The translations under genes and the position numbers were made by a program. From Microbacterium oleivorans (GTDB lineage: Bacteria > Actinomycetota > Actinomycetes > Actinomycetales > Microbacteriaceae), in NCBI RefSeq assembly GCF_001644225.1, contig NZ_LSTV01000001.1, forward strand, positions 1,180,005-1,244,004: a stretch of DNA of 64,000 nucleotides, in the 5' to 3' direction. The notes below the pieces were generated by a model. It saw only the letters and a program-made list of their open reading frames with translations. It was not told the origin of the DNA and made no database searches. Shown one piece after another: positions 26,428-35,249 of this stretch (the stretch's first letter is position 1; each line of letters begins with the position of its first letter).

Positions 26428-27531
26428 CTACGCCGCGGAGACGCCGAAGAGCAGACCCAGCAGGTAGGTGATCGCCGCCGCACCGAAGCCGATCGCGAGC
26501 TGGCGGAGGCCGCGACGCAGGGGCGGGGCGCCCGAGAGCAGCCCGACGGTGGCGCCGGTGAGCAGCAGCGCGAGTCCGACCAGGGCGAGGGCGAGGACGA
26601 CGGCGGAGAGCCCCGAGAGGCCGAAGATCCAGGGCAGGACCGGGATGACGGCACCCGAGGCGAAGAACGCGAAGCTGGATGCCGCGGCCCCGAACGCCGA
26701 GCCGACAGATTCGAGGTCGGCCGGCGGCTCCGCGGCGCGCCGGTAGGGCACGGCGCGGTCGCTCGCCTGGGCGGTCGCGATGACCTTCCGTGCCCGGGCC
26801 AGCGCGTCGTCCTCGTCGAGCCCGCGCGTCCGGTACACCAGGGCGAGTTCGTTGGCGTCCAGGTCAAGGTCGGGCAGGACGTGATCGGTGTCGTTGTTGG
26901 GATGCGTCGCCTCAATCAGTTCGCGCTGCGACCGGACCGAGACGAACTCGCCGGCCGCCATCGAGAGGGCGCCCGCGAGGAGGCCCGCGATGCCGCTGAA
27001 GAGCACGAACTGCGGCGCGACCCCGGTCGCGCCGATGCCCATGACGAGGGCGAGGTTGGACACCAGTCCGTCGTTGGCGCCGAAGACGGCGGCGCGGAAG
27101 GTGCCCGACAGGCGCATCCGGCCGCGCGCGGCCAGGCCGCGCACGACCTCGCCGTGGATCTTCTCGTCGGCCCGCATCGCGGGGGTGGCGTGCGGGTCGT
27201 CGTCGTACGGGGAGCGGTTCTCGGCGTTCTGCGCGAGCGCGAGGACGAAGATCGAGCCGAAGCGGCGCGCCATCGTGGCCAGCATCCGTGTGCGCACCGA
27301 CGCCCTCGGCAGCCGCTGCGGCTCGCTTCCCAGCAGTCCTAGCCAGTGCGCTTCGTGGCGCCCCTCCGCGTCGGCGAGCGCCGTCAGGATGTCGCGCTCC
27401 TCCCCGGACTTCCGTGCGGCGAGTTCGCGGTACACGCGGGCCTCGGCGCGTTCGTCAGCGAGATAGGAGGCCCAGCGTCGCCGATCCCTCGGGGTGGCGT
27501 CGGGCAGCGGGGTCGCGTTCGTCGTGCTCAT
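26428..27531 (-). CDS. Ferritin-like/VIT1 fusion membrane protein (MbfA-like)
   Basis: This 367-residue protein joins an N-terminal rubrerythrin/ferritin-like domain (about residues 18-135) to a C-terminal VIT1/CCC1 iron-transporter domain with several membrane helices. Likely di-iron ligands include Glu27, Glu30, Glu56 with His59 (EGRH) and Glu123 with His126 (EKIH). The transporter part begins with GTFRAAVFGANDGLVSNLALV, the VIT1 signature. The layout matches MbfA-type proteins, known from Bradyrhizobium as iron exporters. The role here, iron detoxification or export, is inferred. Confidence 0.85.
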   Translation of the reverse strand: MSTTNATPLPDATPRDRRRWASYLADERAEARVYRELAARKSGEERDILTALADAEGRHEAHWLGLLGSEPQRLPRASVRTRMLATMARRFGSIFVLALAQNAENRSPYDDDPHATPAMRADEKIHGEVVRGLAARGRMRLSGTFRAAVFGANDGLVSNLALVMGIGATGVAPQFVLFSGIAGLLAGALSMAAGEFVSVRSQRELIEATHPNNDTDHVLPDLDLDANELALVYRTRGLDEDDALARARKVIATAQASDRAVPYRRAAEPPADLESVGSAFGAAASSFAFFASGAVIPVLPWIFGLSGLSAVVLALALVGLALLLTGATVGLLSGAPPLRRGLRQLAIGFGAAAITYLLGLLFGVSAA

Positions 27532-27611
27532 GTCCCTTTCACGGTATCCACCGCGGCCGGCCGGGACCGCGCCGAAGCCGGAACTGCCAGCATTTCGGGG
27601 ATCCGAAGGGG

Positions 27612-29468
27612 TCAGGAGTGCACGCGCCGTCGCAGGACGTCGATGCGCGCCTGCAGCTGCGCGACGGTCGCGCGCGCGACCTCGGGTCCCCCGCACACGC
27701 GACGCAGTTCGGCGTGCACGGCGCCGTGGGGTTCGCCGCTCTGCCGCGCGTAGAGCCCGACGAGGCTGTTGAGCAGTTGTCGCTGCTCGCGGAGGGTGCG
27801 GTGCAGCGCCGGCGGCAGGGTGTTCTCCGGCTCGCCCGTCGCCTCGCCGTGCGCCTTCTCCCGTGCTTCGCGGGCGTGACGGTGGCGCGACTGCCGCGAC
27901 TGGCGTTGCATGAGGAGTTCGTGCACGTGCTCGGGCTCCAGCAGGCCCGGGATGCCGAGGAACTCCTCCTCCTCGAGAGTGCCCGGGACGGCGAGCTGGC
28001 CGAACTCCTTGCCGTCGTAGAGCACCCGGTCGAAGTGCGCGGTCGACCCGAGAGCCTGGTAGCTGCCCTCCTCGAGCAGGGAGTCCGACGCCTTGTCCTC
28101 GCGTTCGGCCTCCTCCAGCAGCGAGTCCTCGAGACCGTCGTCGTCCGACTCCTCTCGGTCGAGGGCGTGGTCGCGCTCGCGTTCCATCTCGTTCGCGAGG
28201 GCGAGCAGCTGCGGCACGTTGGGGAGGAAGACGGATGCCGCTTCGCCGCGGCGCCGGGCCCGCACGAAGCGACCGATGGCCTGAGCGAAGAAGAGCGGGG
28301 TCGAGGCGCTCGTCGCGTAGACGCCGACGGCGAGACGGGGGACGTCGACGCCCTCCGACACCATGCGGACGGCGACCATCCACCGCGTCGTGGACTGCGA
28401 GAAGGTCTCGATCCGTCCCGACGCGGCCTTGTCATCGGAGAGGACGACCGTCGTCGGCTCCCCCGTGATGTCGCGGAGGATCGCGGCGTACGCCCGGGCG
28501 GCCGTCTGGTCGGTCGCGATGACGAGGCCCCCGGCATCCGGGACGTCCTGGCGGACCTCGCTCAGTCGGCGGTCCGCAGAGCGCAGCACGGCGGAGATCC
28601 ACTCGCCCTCGGGGTTCAGCGCCGTCCGCCACGCCTGCGCGTTGATGTCCTTCGTGTTGTCCTGACCGAGGTGCGCCTCGTACTCGTCACCGGCCTTGGT
28701 GCGCCACTTCATCTGGCCCGCGTACACGTGGAAGAGCACCGGACGGACGACGCCGTCGGCGAGCGCGCGGCCGTAGCCGTAGTTGTAGTCGGTCCGCGAG
28801 ATGCGGATGCCCTTGTCGTTGGGGTGGTACTCGACGAACGGGATCGGTGCCGTGTCGCTGCGGAACGGCGTGCCCGACAGCAGCAGCCGGCGGGCCGCCC
28901 GCCCGTAGGCCTCGCGCAGCGCGTCGCCCCAGCTGAGGGCGTCGCCGCCGTGGTGGACCTCGTCGAGGATGACGAGGGCGCGCGAGTCGAGGACGAGACG
29001 CTCGTGCACGGAGGCCTTCACCGCGACCTGCGCGTAGGTGACGGCGACGCCGTGGTAGTGCCGCGCCGGTGAGTAGTGCTTGTTACTGAACCGCGGGTCG
29101 AGCCGGATCGAGACGCGGGCCGCGGCATCCGCCCACTGCGTCTTGAGGTGCTCGGTCGGTGCCACCACGATGATGCGGTCGATCACCCCGCGTCGCAGCA
29201 GCTCACTCGCGAGCCGGAGCGCGAAGGTCGTCTTGCCGGCGCCGGGGGTGGCGGCGGCGAGGAAGTCGCGGGGTCCCCGTCCGACGCCGTCGGGCCCGTC
29301 GGCCTCGAAGTACTGCTCGAGGGCCTCGGCCTGCCAGGCACGCAGGTTCTGGGCCGTTCCCCACGGGGCACGCTGCGGGAATGCGGGCGAGAGGTGCTCG
29401 GCGGCGAAACTCCCGAAGTGGGGCTCCTGCGAAGCCGCCCCCTCTTCGTTCATCGTCTCGCTCGTCAC
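27612..29468 (-). CDS. DEAD/DEAH-box superfamily 2 helicase
   Basis: This 618-residue protein has Walker A ATPGAGKT at residues 73-80, Walker B ILDEVHHGG with DEVH at 169-172, motif III LLSGTPFRSD, and a C-terminal helicase domain with motif VI QAIGRFVRARRRGE. The long C-terminal part (from about 430) is acidic then basic and helical, with no known domain. The fold resembles the helicase subunits of restriction and repair systems, but no nuclease or methylase gene is adjacent. A second start (MNEEGAAS, residue 6) is possible. Confidence 0.85.
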   Translation of the reverse strand: MTSETMNEEGAASQEPHFGSFAAEHLSPAFPQRAPWGTAQNLRAWQAEALEQYFEADGPDGVGRGPRDFLAAATPGAGKTTFALRLASELLRRGVIDRIIVVAPTEHLKTQWADAAARVSIRLDPRFSNKHYSPARHYHGVAVTYAQVAVKASVHERLVLDSRALVILDEVHHGGDALSWGDALREAYGRAARRLLLSGTPFRSDTAPIPFVEYHPNDKGIRISRTDYNYGYGRALADGVVRPVLFHVYAGQMKWRTKAGDEYEAHLGQDNTKDINAQAWRTALNPEGEWISAVLRSADRRLSEVRQDVPDAGGLVIATDQTAARAYAAILRDITGEPTTVVLSDDKAASGRIETFSQSTTRWMVAVRMVSEGVDVPRLAVGVYATSASTPLFFAQAIGRFVRARRRGEAASVFLPNVPQLLALANEMERERDHALDREESDDDGLEDSLLEEAEREDKASDSLLEEGSYQALGSTAHFDRVLYDGKEFGQLAVPGTLEEEEFLGIPGLLEPEHVHELLMQRQSRQSRHRHAREAREKAHGEATGEPENTLPPALHRTLREQRQLLNSLVGLYARQSGEPHGAVHAELRRVCGGPEVARATVAQLQARIDVLRRRVHS

Positions 29469-29551
29469 GTCGATCCACCCTAATCGTCCGGTCCGACACC
29501 GGGCGCCCCGGGTCGCCGCGCGCGGACGGGTAGCCTCGAGGCGGAGGTGCC

Positions 29552-30394
29552 ATGCGCGACATCGACTCCGGGCCCGAAGAGAACCGTTCGCCCTACGTCC
29601 CCAACTCGACCGCCCACCCGTGGCGACGGATGGTGTCGATCGGTGACTCGTTCACCGAGGGGATCGGCGACCCCTACCCCGACCGCCCGGGTGAGCACCG
29701 CGGCTGGGCCGACCGCGTCGCTGCCGTGCTTTCGTCCCAGGTCGAGGACTTCGCCTACGCGAACCTCGCGATCCGCGGCAAACTCATCCGCCAGATCGTT
29801 GACGCGCAGGTCGAACCCGCGCTCGCGCTGAAGCCCGACCTCATCACGCTCTCCGCCGGCGGCAACGACGTCATCCGCCCGCAGGGTGATCCGGATGCGG
29901 TCGCCGAACTCTTCGAGGACGCCGTCGCCCGGCTGTCGTCGCAGGGCGCGACGCTGCTCGTGTTCACGGCCGTCGACACCGAGTTCACCCCGGTGTTCCG
30001 CGGCATCCGCGGGCGCGTGGCGATCTACAACGAGAACATCCGGGCCATCGCGGATCGGTACGACTGCATCGTCGCCGATCAGTGGGCGCTGAAGTCGGTG
30101 CAGGACATGCGCTTCTTCGACGACGACCGGCTGCACTACAACGCGCTCGGGCACCACGAGGTCGCACGGATGGTGCTGCGCGCCCTGAACGTGCCGAACG
30201 ACCTGCAGCCGATGGCTCCCGAGGCGCTGCCGCCGACCACGTGGCGCGCCGCGCGCGCGAACGACCTCGTCTGGGCGCGGGAGCACTTCGTGCCCTGGGT
30301 CCTGCGGCGCCTGCGGCACCAGTCCTCGGGAGACAACGTCACCGCCAAGCGCCCCGAAGCGCTGCCGTTCTCGACCGACGCACCGCAGGGCTGA
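29552..30394 (+). CDS. SGNH/GDSL-family hydrolase
   Basis: This 280-residue protein has block I SIGDSFTEG with the nucleophile Ser33, block III SAGGNDVIRP, and a C-terminal Asp-x-x-His pair in DDRLHYNALGHHEVAR. It lacks an obvious signal peptide, so it may act on small esters in the cytoplasm, although family members also act on cell-wall or lipid esters. The start MRDIDSGP leaves a 26-residue leader before the domain; ATG at MVSIGDSF is an alternative. It converges with a TrmH gene with six bases between stops. Confidence 0.88.
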   Translation: MRDIDSGPEENRSPYVPNSTAHPWRRMVSIGDSFTEGIGDPYPDRPGEHRGWADRVAAVLSSQVEDFAYANLAIRGKLIRQIVDAQVEPALALKPDLITLSAGGNDVIRPQGDPDAVAELFEDAVARLSSQGATLLVFTAVDTEFTPVFRGIRGRVAIYNENIRAIADRYDCIVADQWALKSVQDMRFFDDDRLHYNALGHHEVARMVLRALNVPNDLQPMAPEALPPTTWRAARANDLVWAREHFVPWVLRRLRHQSSGDNVTAKRPEALPFSTDAPQG

Positions 30395-30400
30395 TCCGAC

Positions 30401-31192
30401 TCAGCGCAACGCCCAGAGCGCGACCGCGGCGGCCGACGCGACGTTGAGGGAGTCGACCCCGCCCGCCATCGGGATCGTGACGATCGTGTCGGCGGCGGCG
30501 AGGGCGGCGTCCGACAGCCCCTCGCCCTCAGACCCCATGAGCACGGCGAGCCGCTCCGGTCGCGCGGCGGCGAACGCGTCCAGGGGCACCGCGTCCTCGG
30601 CCAGCGCGAGAGCCGCCAGGTGGATGCCGGCGGCCGCGAACAGGAGCGACGCGGCATCCCATTCGGGCAACCGCGTCCACGGCACCTGGAAGACGGTGCC
30701 CATGCTCACCCGCACGCTCCGGCGGTACAGCGGATCGCCGCAGCGCGGGCTGACGAGCACGGCGTCCGCGCCGAGGGCGGCGGCGGCGCGGAACGCGGCC
30801 CCCACGTTCGTGTGGTCGACGATGTCCTCGAGGACCACGACCGTACGCGCGCCCTCGAGGAGCGCGGCGGGATCAGGGAGCGCGGGGCGATGCATGGCGG
30901 CGAGCGCGCCGCGATGGACGGCGAAGCCGGTGACCTGCTCGGCGACGGTGTCCGGCACGACGTAGACGGGGGCGTCGCCGGCGAGCGGGAGTGCGTCGTC
31001 GAGCCACTTCTCCTGCACGAGCAGGGAGCGGGGACGGTGCCCCGCCGCGACCGCACGGGAGATGACCTTCGCCGATTCGGCGATGTAGAGGCCCCCGGCG
31101 GGTTCGGCGACGCGACGCAGCGCCGTGTCGGTGAGGTCGCGGTAGTCCGACAGGCGCGGATCGGCGGGATCGTCGATCCGGGTCGTCGTCAT
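30401..31192 (-). CDS. TrmH-family RNA 2'-O-methyltransferase (SpoU)
   Basis: This 263-residue SPOUT enzyme has an N-terminal RNA-binding domain and the knotted C-terminal methyltransferase domain. SPOUT motif 1 appears in ILE-like VVLEDIVDHTNVGAAFRAAAAL near residue 120, motif 2 in LMGSEGEGLSDAAL, and motif 3 in TIPMAGGVDSLNVASAAAVALW. The motifs bind SAM. The target, tRNA or rRNA, cannot be told from sequence alone. It is divergent from the sirtuin gene. Confidence 0.9.
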   Translation of the reverse strand: MTTTRIDDPADPRLSDYRDLTDTALRRVAEPAGGLYIAESAKVISRAVAAGHRPRSLLVQEKWLDDALPLAGDAPVYVVPDTVAEQVTGFAVHRGALAAMHRPALPDPAALLEGARTVVVLEDIVDHTNVGAAFRAAAALGADAVLVSPRCGDPLYRRSVRVSMGTVFQVPWTRLPEWDAASLLFAAAGIHLAALALAEDAVPLDAFAAARPERLAVLMGSEGEGLSDAALAAADTIVTIPMAGGVDSLNVASAAAVALWALR

Positions 31193-31270
31193 ACACCCAT
31201 GCTGTCACGGGCGCCGCGGCGTGATCTGCACGAAACCGCGACGGCGTAGGCTCGGAAACCGAGGAGGGCC

Positions 31271-32116
31271 ATGAGCGTGCTGGACCTGGATGCCGCGACG
31301 AGCGCCGCCGTGGAACGCGCGGTCGACGCGCTCGCCGGGCGCCGCGTCGCCGTCCTCACCGGCGCCGGGGTCTCGACCGATTCGGGCATCCCCGATTACC
31401 GCGGCAAGGGCGCCCCCGTCCGCACCCCCATGACGGCGCAGGACTTCCTCGCCGACGACGCCTCCCGGCGGCGGTACTGGGTGGGCAGTCACCTCGGCTG
31501 GCGTACATTCGCCGCCGCCGCCCCCAACGACGGGCACCGCGCGCTCGCCGACCTCGAGCGGTCCGGGGTCGCGACCGGCGTCATCACGCAGAACGTCGAC
31601 GGGCTCCACCTGCGCGCCGGTAGCCGCCGGGTCGTCGAGCTGCACGGCACGATGCGGCGGGTGAGCTGCCTGCACTGCGGTCAGGTCTTCGACCGGCGCG
31701 ACCTCGCCGAGCGCATCGAACGCGACAACCCGTGGATCACCGTGCCCGACAGTGTCGAGCTCGGTCCCGACGGCGACGTCCTGCCCGGGCGCAGCGACGG
31801 CTTTGTCGTCCCGGACTGCTCGGTGTGCGGCGGGATGCTCAAGCCCGAGGTCGTCTTCTTCGGCGAATACATCCCGCTGGAGAAGTTCCGCGAGGCCGAG
31901 CAGCTCGTGCGCGCCAGCAGCGCCCTGCTGATCGCCGGCTCGTCGCTCGTCGTGAACTCGGGCATCCGGCTGCTCGACCGGGCGCGGCGCCGCAAGCTCC
32001 CGGTCGTTATCGTCAACCGCGGGCAGACCCGCGGTGACGCGCGGGCGACGGTGAAGATCGACGCCGGCACTTCCGAGGTGCTGACGGCGCTGAGCCGGGC
32101 CCTCTCGGCTGGCTGA
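31271..32116 (+). CDS. NAD-dependent protein deacylase, Sir2 family
   Basis: This 281-residue sirtuin has the NAD-binding GAGVSTDSGIPDYRG at residues 30-45, TQNVDGLH, and the catalytic histidine in ELHGTMR. The zinc site uses two CxxC pairs (CLHC, CSVC). The lower domain motif PEVVFFGEYIP is typical of the class IV/II-like bacterial sirtuins. It would remove acyl groups from lysines with NAD as cosubstrate. It is followed 26 bases later by a phosphatase gene. Confidence 0.93.
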   Translation: MSVLDLDAATSAAVERAVDALAGRRVAVLTGAGVSTDSGIPDYRGKGAPVRTPMTAQDFLADDASRRRYWVGSHLGWRTFAAAAPNDGHRALADLERSGVATGVITQNVDGLHLRAGSRRVVELHGTMRRVSCLHCGQVFDRRDLAERIERDNPWITVPDSVELGPDGDVLPGRSDGFVVPDCSVCGGMLKPEVVFFGEYIPLEKFREAEQLVRASSALLIAGSSLVVNSGIRLLDRARRRKLPVVIVNRGQTRGDARATVKIDAGTSEVLTALSRALSAG

Positions 32117-32142
32117 CACCGCGGCCCGCGTAGGCTCGTGGG

Positions 32143-32748
32143 GTGACGATCCTCACCCTCGTACGCCACGGCGAGACCGACTGGAACCGCGCCCGCCGCA
32201 TCCAGGGCTCGACGGACATCCCGCTCAACGACACCGGTCGGATCCAGGCACGTGCCGCCGCCCATGACCTCGCCGAGCGCGCGACGCGCGCGAGCATGAC
32301 CGTCGTGGTCTCGAGCGACTTGTCCCGCGCACATGAGACCGCCCGCATCATCGCCGCGGAGCTGGGCTTGGCGGAGCCGACCACCCACATCGGGCTGCGG
32401 GAGCGCTCGTACGGCGAGGCCGAGGGCGTCACCGACGTGGAGTTCGCCGAGCGCTGGGGACCTTGGGACACGGCCGTCGTGCCAGGCGCCGAACCCCGCG
32501 ACGCCGTGGCGGTCCGCGCGCTCGCCGCACTACAGGAGGTCGTCGAGCGCGCCCGGCGCGAGAACGATCCGCACGCCCCCGACCTCATCGTCGTCGCCCA
32601 CGGCGCGCTCATCCGCGCCGTCATGGAGCACGTGACCGACGGCGTGCACCCCGGCCGAGGCCACAAGATCCTCAACGGGTCGGCTCACAGCTTCCGCGTC
32701 GAGCCCGAGGGTCTCATCCTGCTCGAGACCTCCGCCGTCCCCGTCTGA
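32143..32748 (+). CDS. Histidine phosphatase family protein
   Basis: This 201-residue protein has the RHGETDWN signature at residues 8-15 with the phospho-accepting histidine, an Arg/His-containing SSDLSRAHETA segment, and a second histidine in VVAHGALIRAV. The branch is phosphoglycerate mutase-like; many members are phosphatases of small metabolites. The GTG start is chosen because the family motif begins right after it. The substrate is not evident. Confidence 0.9.
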   Translation: MTILTLVRHGETDWNRARRIQGSTDIPLNDTGRIQARAAAHDLAERATRASMTVVVSSDLSRAHETARIIAAELGLAEPTTHIGLRERSYGEAEGVTDVEFAERWGPWDTAVVPGAEPRDAVAVRALAALQEVVERARRENDPHAPDLIVVAHGALIRAVMEHVTDGVHPGRGHKILNGSAHSFRVEPEGLILLETSAVPV

Positions 32749-32751
32749 CGA

Positions 32752-33918
32752 TCAGGCGAGCCCGAGCGACCGGGCGATCAGGAGCAGCTGCACCTCGGTC
32801 GTCCCCTCCCCCACTTCGAGGATCTTCGAGTCGCGGAAGTGACGGGCGACGGGGTACTCGTTCATGAACCCGTTGCCGCCGAAGATCTGCGTCGCATCGC
32901 GTGCGTTGTCCATCGCGGCGTCGCTCGAGGTGAGCTTGGCGATGGCGGCCTCGGTCTTGAACGGCAGGCCCGCGTCGCGCAGACGCGCCGCGTGCAGCCA
33001 GGCCAGCCGCGACACGTGCACGCGCTGCTGCATGCGCGCCAGCATGAACTGGATCGCCTGCCGGCTGCCCAGCGACTCCCCGAACACGACACGGCTCTTC
33101 ACGTAGTCGACGGACGCCTCGAGGCATCCCTCCGCGGCACCGGTGGCGAGCGCCGCGATCGCGATCCGGCCCTCGTCGAGGATGTGCAGGAAGTTCGCGA
33201 AGCCGCGGCCACGCTCCCCCAGCAGGTTCCCCTCCGGAACGCGCGCGCCCGTGAAGACGAGCGGATGCGTATCGCTCGCGTGCCAGCCGACCTTGTCGTA
33301 CGCCGGACCGACCGTGAACCCCGGAGTGCCGCTCGGCACGATGATCGTCGAGATCTCCCGCGTCGCAGAACCCGGCTCACCCGTGACGGCGGTGACGGTG
33401 ACGAAGCGCGTGATCGGGGTGCCCGAGTTGGTGATGAACTGCTTGGCCCCGTCGATCACCCACTCGCCGCCGTCGAGACGCGCGGTCGTGCGGGTGGCCC
33501 CGGCATCCGATCCCGCCTCCGGCTCGGTCAGACCGAACCCGGCGAGCGCACGACCCGCCAGCAGGTCGGGCAGGTGCTCCTCGCGCTGCGCGTCGGTCCC
33601 GAAGCGGAAGATCGGCATCGCCCCGAGGCTGACACCGGCCTCCAGCGTGATGGCGATGGACTGATCGACGCGCGCGAGCGCCTCGATGGCGAGTCCGAGC
33701 GTGACGTAGTCGCCGCCCTGCCCGCCGACCTCCTCGGGGAAAGGGAGGCCGAACAGTCCCATGTCGCCCATCTGGGCGACGACGTCCATCGGCAGCGTCT
33801 TCGTGCGATCCGCCTCGTACGACACCGGCGCGACCACCTCGTCGGCGAACGAGCGCACGAGACCGGCGAGCTCGACCTGCTCCTCGCTGAGCCCGTATCC
33901 TGACATCGGCAGGCTCAT
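32752..33918 (-). CDS. Acyl-CoA dehydrogenase
   Basis: This 388-residue FAD enzyme has the N-terminal helical domain, the central beta domain with AGFGLTEPEAGSDAGA and TNSG, and the C-terminal helical domain with QIFGGNGFMNEYPVAR and ILEVGEGTTEVQ (catalytic Glu region). Its ATG overlaps the E2 stop by four bases, so it ends the 2-oxoacid dehydrogenase operon. This context suggests it oxidises the branched acyl-CoA (isobutyryl, isovaleryl or 2-methylbutyryl) made by that complex. The substrate is an inference. Confidence 0.92.
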   Translation of the reverse strand: MSLPMSGYGLSEEQVELAGLVRSFADEVVAPVSYEADRTKTLPMDVVAQMGDMGLFGLPFPEEVGGQGGDYVTLGLAIEALARVDQSIAITLEAGVSLGAMPIFRFGTDAQREEHLPDLLAGRALAGFGLTEPEAGSDAGATRTTARLDGGEWVIDGAKQFITNSGTPITRFVTVTAVTGEPGSATREISTIIVPSGTPGFTVGPAYDKVGWHASDTHPLVFTGARVPEGNLLGERGRGFANFLHILDEGRIAIAALATGAAEGCLEASVDYVKSRVVFGESLGSRQAIQFMLARMQQRVHVSRLAWLHAARLRDAGLPFKTEAAIAKLTSSDAAMDNARDATQIFGGNGFMNEYPVARHFRDSKILEVGEGTTEVQLLLIARSLGLA

Positions 33919-35249
33919 GCGAACACCATCGCCCGGGCCGGGTCGCGCAGGACGTCGCCCACGTCGGTGAGGAAACGAGCCGCCTCGGCGCCGTCGACCA
34001 GCCGGTGGTCGAACGACAGGCTCAGCGTCATGACGTCGCGCAGCGCAACGCCGCCCTCGTGCTCCCAGGGCCGGCGCTGCACCGCTCCGAGACCTAGGAT
34101 GCCGGCCTCCCCCGGCACGAGGATGGGTGTGCCGGCGTCGACGCCGAACACCCCGTAGTTGGTGATCGAGAAGGTGCTGCCCGACAGGTCCGCCGGAGTG
34201 GCCTTGCCCGCCCGCGCCGTCTCCGCGAGGGCGCGGATCGCGTCGGAGAGCTCGAGGAGCGGCATCCCGCCGGCATCCTTCACCGACGGAACGACGAGTC
34301 CGCGCTCGGTCGCCGCGGCGATGCCGAGGTTGACCTTCGCGAAGCGGACGATCTCGCCCGCCGCGTCGTCCCACGTCGCGTTCAACTCCGGCGTGCGGCG
34401 CAGCGCGAGGCAGACCGCCTTCGCGGCGACCGCCATGATCCCGACCCTGCGCTCGGCGTAGCGGGCGTCGGCCCGCAGACCCGCCACGAAGGCGACGGAT
34501 GCCGTCACGTCGACGGTGAGGAAGGTCGCCGCGTGCGGGGCGGTGAACGCGGAGCGCACCATCGCGTCGGCCGTGTGCTTGCGCACCCCGCGGATCGGGA
34601 TGCGCTCGTCGCCGGCCGCGCTGGCGACGGGTGCCGCGGTCGGCGGCACGGGCCCGCGCGGAGCCTCGGGGGTCGCCGTGGCCGTGCGGGCGGCGTAGGC
34701 CTCGACGTCGTCGCGCGTGATGAGACCGTCCACCCCGCTCGCGGCCACGAGGTCGAGGTCGACCCCGAGGTCGCGGGCCAGCTTGCGCACCGGCGGCGTG
34801 GACCGGGGGCGCTCGCGCGGCTCGCGCTCGGGGGCGCTCGGCGCGATCGCGTCGTGCGGCGCGGCCTCGCGGACGGCCAGATCGACGGCGTCGCCCGCCG
34901 CCCCCGCCCGAGCCCGCCGCTGCGGGCGGGCGGTGCTGCGGGGCGCCGCCCCGTAGCCGACCAGATTGGGCTCGCGCTTCTCCGCGGTCTCGGCGGCCGC
35001 GGCATCCGATCCCTCGACGTCGAACGAGATGAGCACCTCGCCGACGGGGACGACGTCGCCCTCGGCGTGACGGATCGCCGAGACGGTGCCGGCGAAGGGG
35101 GACGGGAGTTCTACGACGGCCTTGGCCGTCTCGACCTCGGCGATCGTCTGATTCAGCGTGACCTCGTCACCCGCGGCGACGTGCCACTGGACGATCTCGG
35201 CCTCGACGAGACCCTCCCCCAGGTCGGGAAGTCGGAAGTCGGTGCTCAC
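33915..35249 (-). CDS. 2-oxoacid dehydrogenase E2 (dihydrolipoamide acyltransferase)
   Basis: This 444-residue E2 has one N-terminal lipoyl domain with the lipoylated lysine in VETAKAVVEL (near residue 43), a peripheral-subunit-binding domain around 145-180 (VRKLARDLGVDLDLVAASG), and the catalytic acyltransferase domain ending in SFDHRLVDGAEAARFL, where the HxxxDG histidine acts. The single lipoyl domain is usual for branched-chain complexes. The GTG start overlaps the E1 beta stop as GTGA. No E3 gene is nearby; a shared E3 elsewhere is likely. Confidence 0.93.
   Translation of the reverse strand: MSTDFRLPDLGEGLVEAEIVQWHVAAGDEVTLNQTIAEVETAKAVVELPSPFAGTVSAIRHAEGDVVPVGEVLISFDVEGSDAAAAETAEKREPNLVGYGAAPRSTARPQRRARAGAAGDAVDLAVREAAPHDAIAPSAPEREPRERPRSTPPVRKLARDLGVDLDLVAASGVDGLITRDDVEAYAARTATATPEAPRGPVPPTAAPVASAAGDERIPIRGVRKHTADAMVRSAFTAPHAATFLTVDVTASVAFVAGLRADARYAERRVGIMAVAAKAVCLALRRTPELNATWDDAAGEIVRFAKVNLGIAAATERGLVVPSVKDAGGMPLLELSDAIRALAETARAGKATPADLSGSTFSITNYGVFGVDAGTPILVPGEAGILGLGAVQRRPWEHEGGVALRDVMTLSLSFDHRLVDGAEAARFLTDVGDVLRDPARAMVFA

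Noticed and set aside
27612-29468. Helicase as part of a restriction or anti-phage system
   Set aside because: The fold is compatible, but no methyltransferase, nuclease or other defence gene is adjacent; neighbours are a ferritin/VIT1 gene and an SGNH hydrolase.
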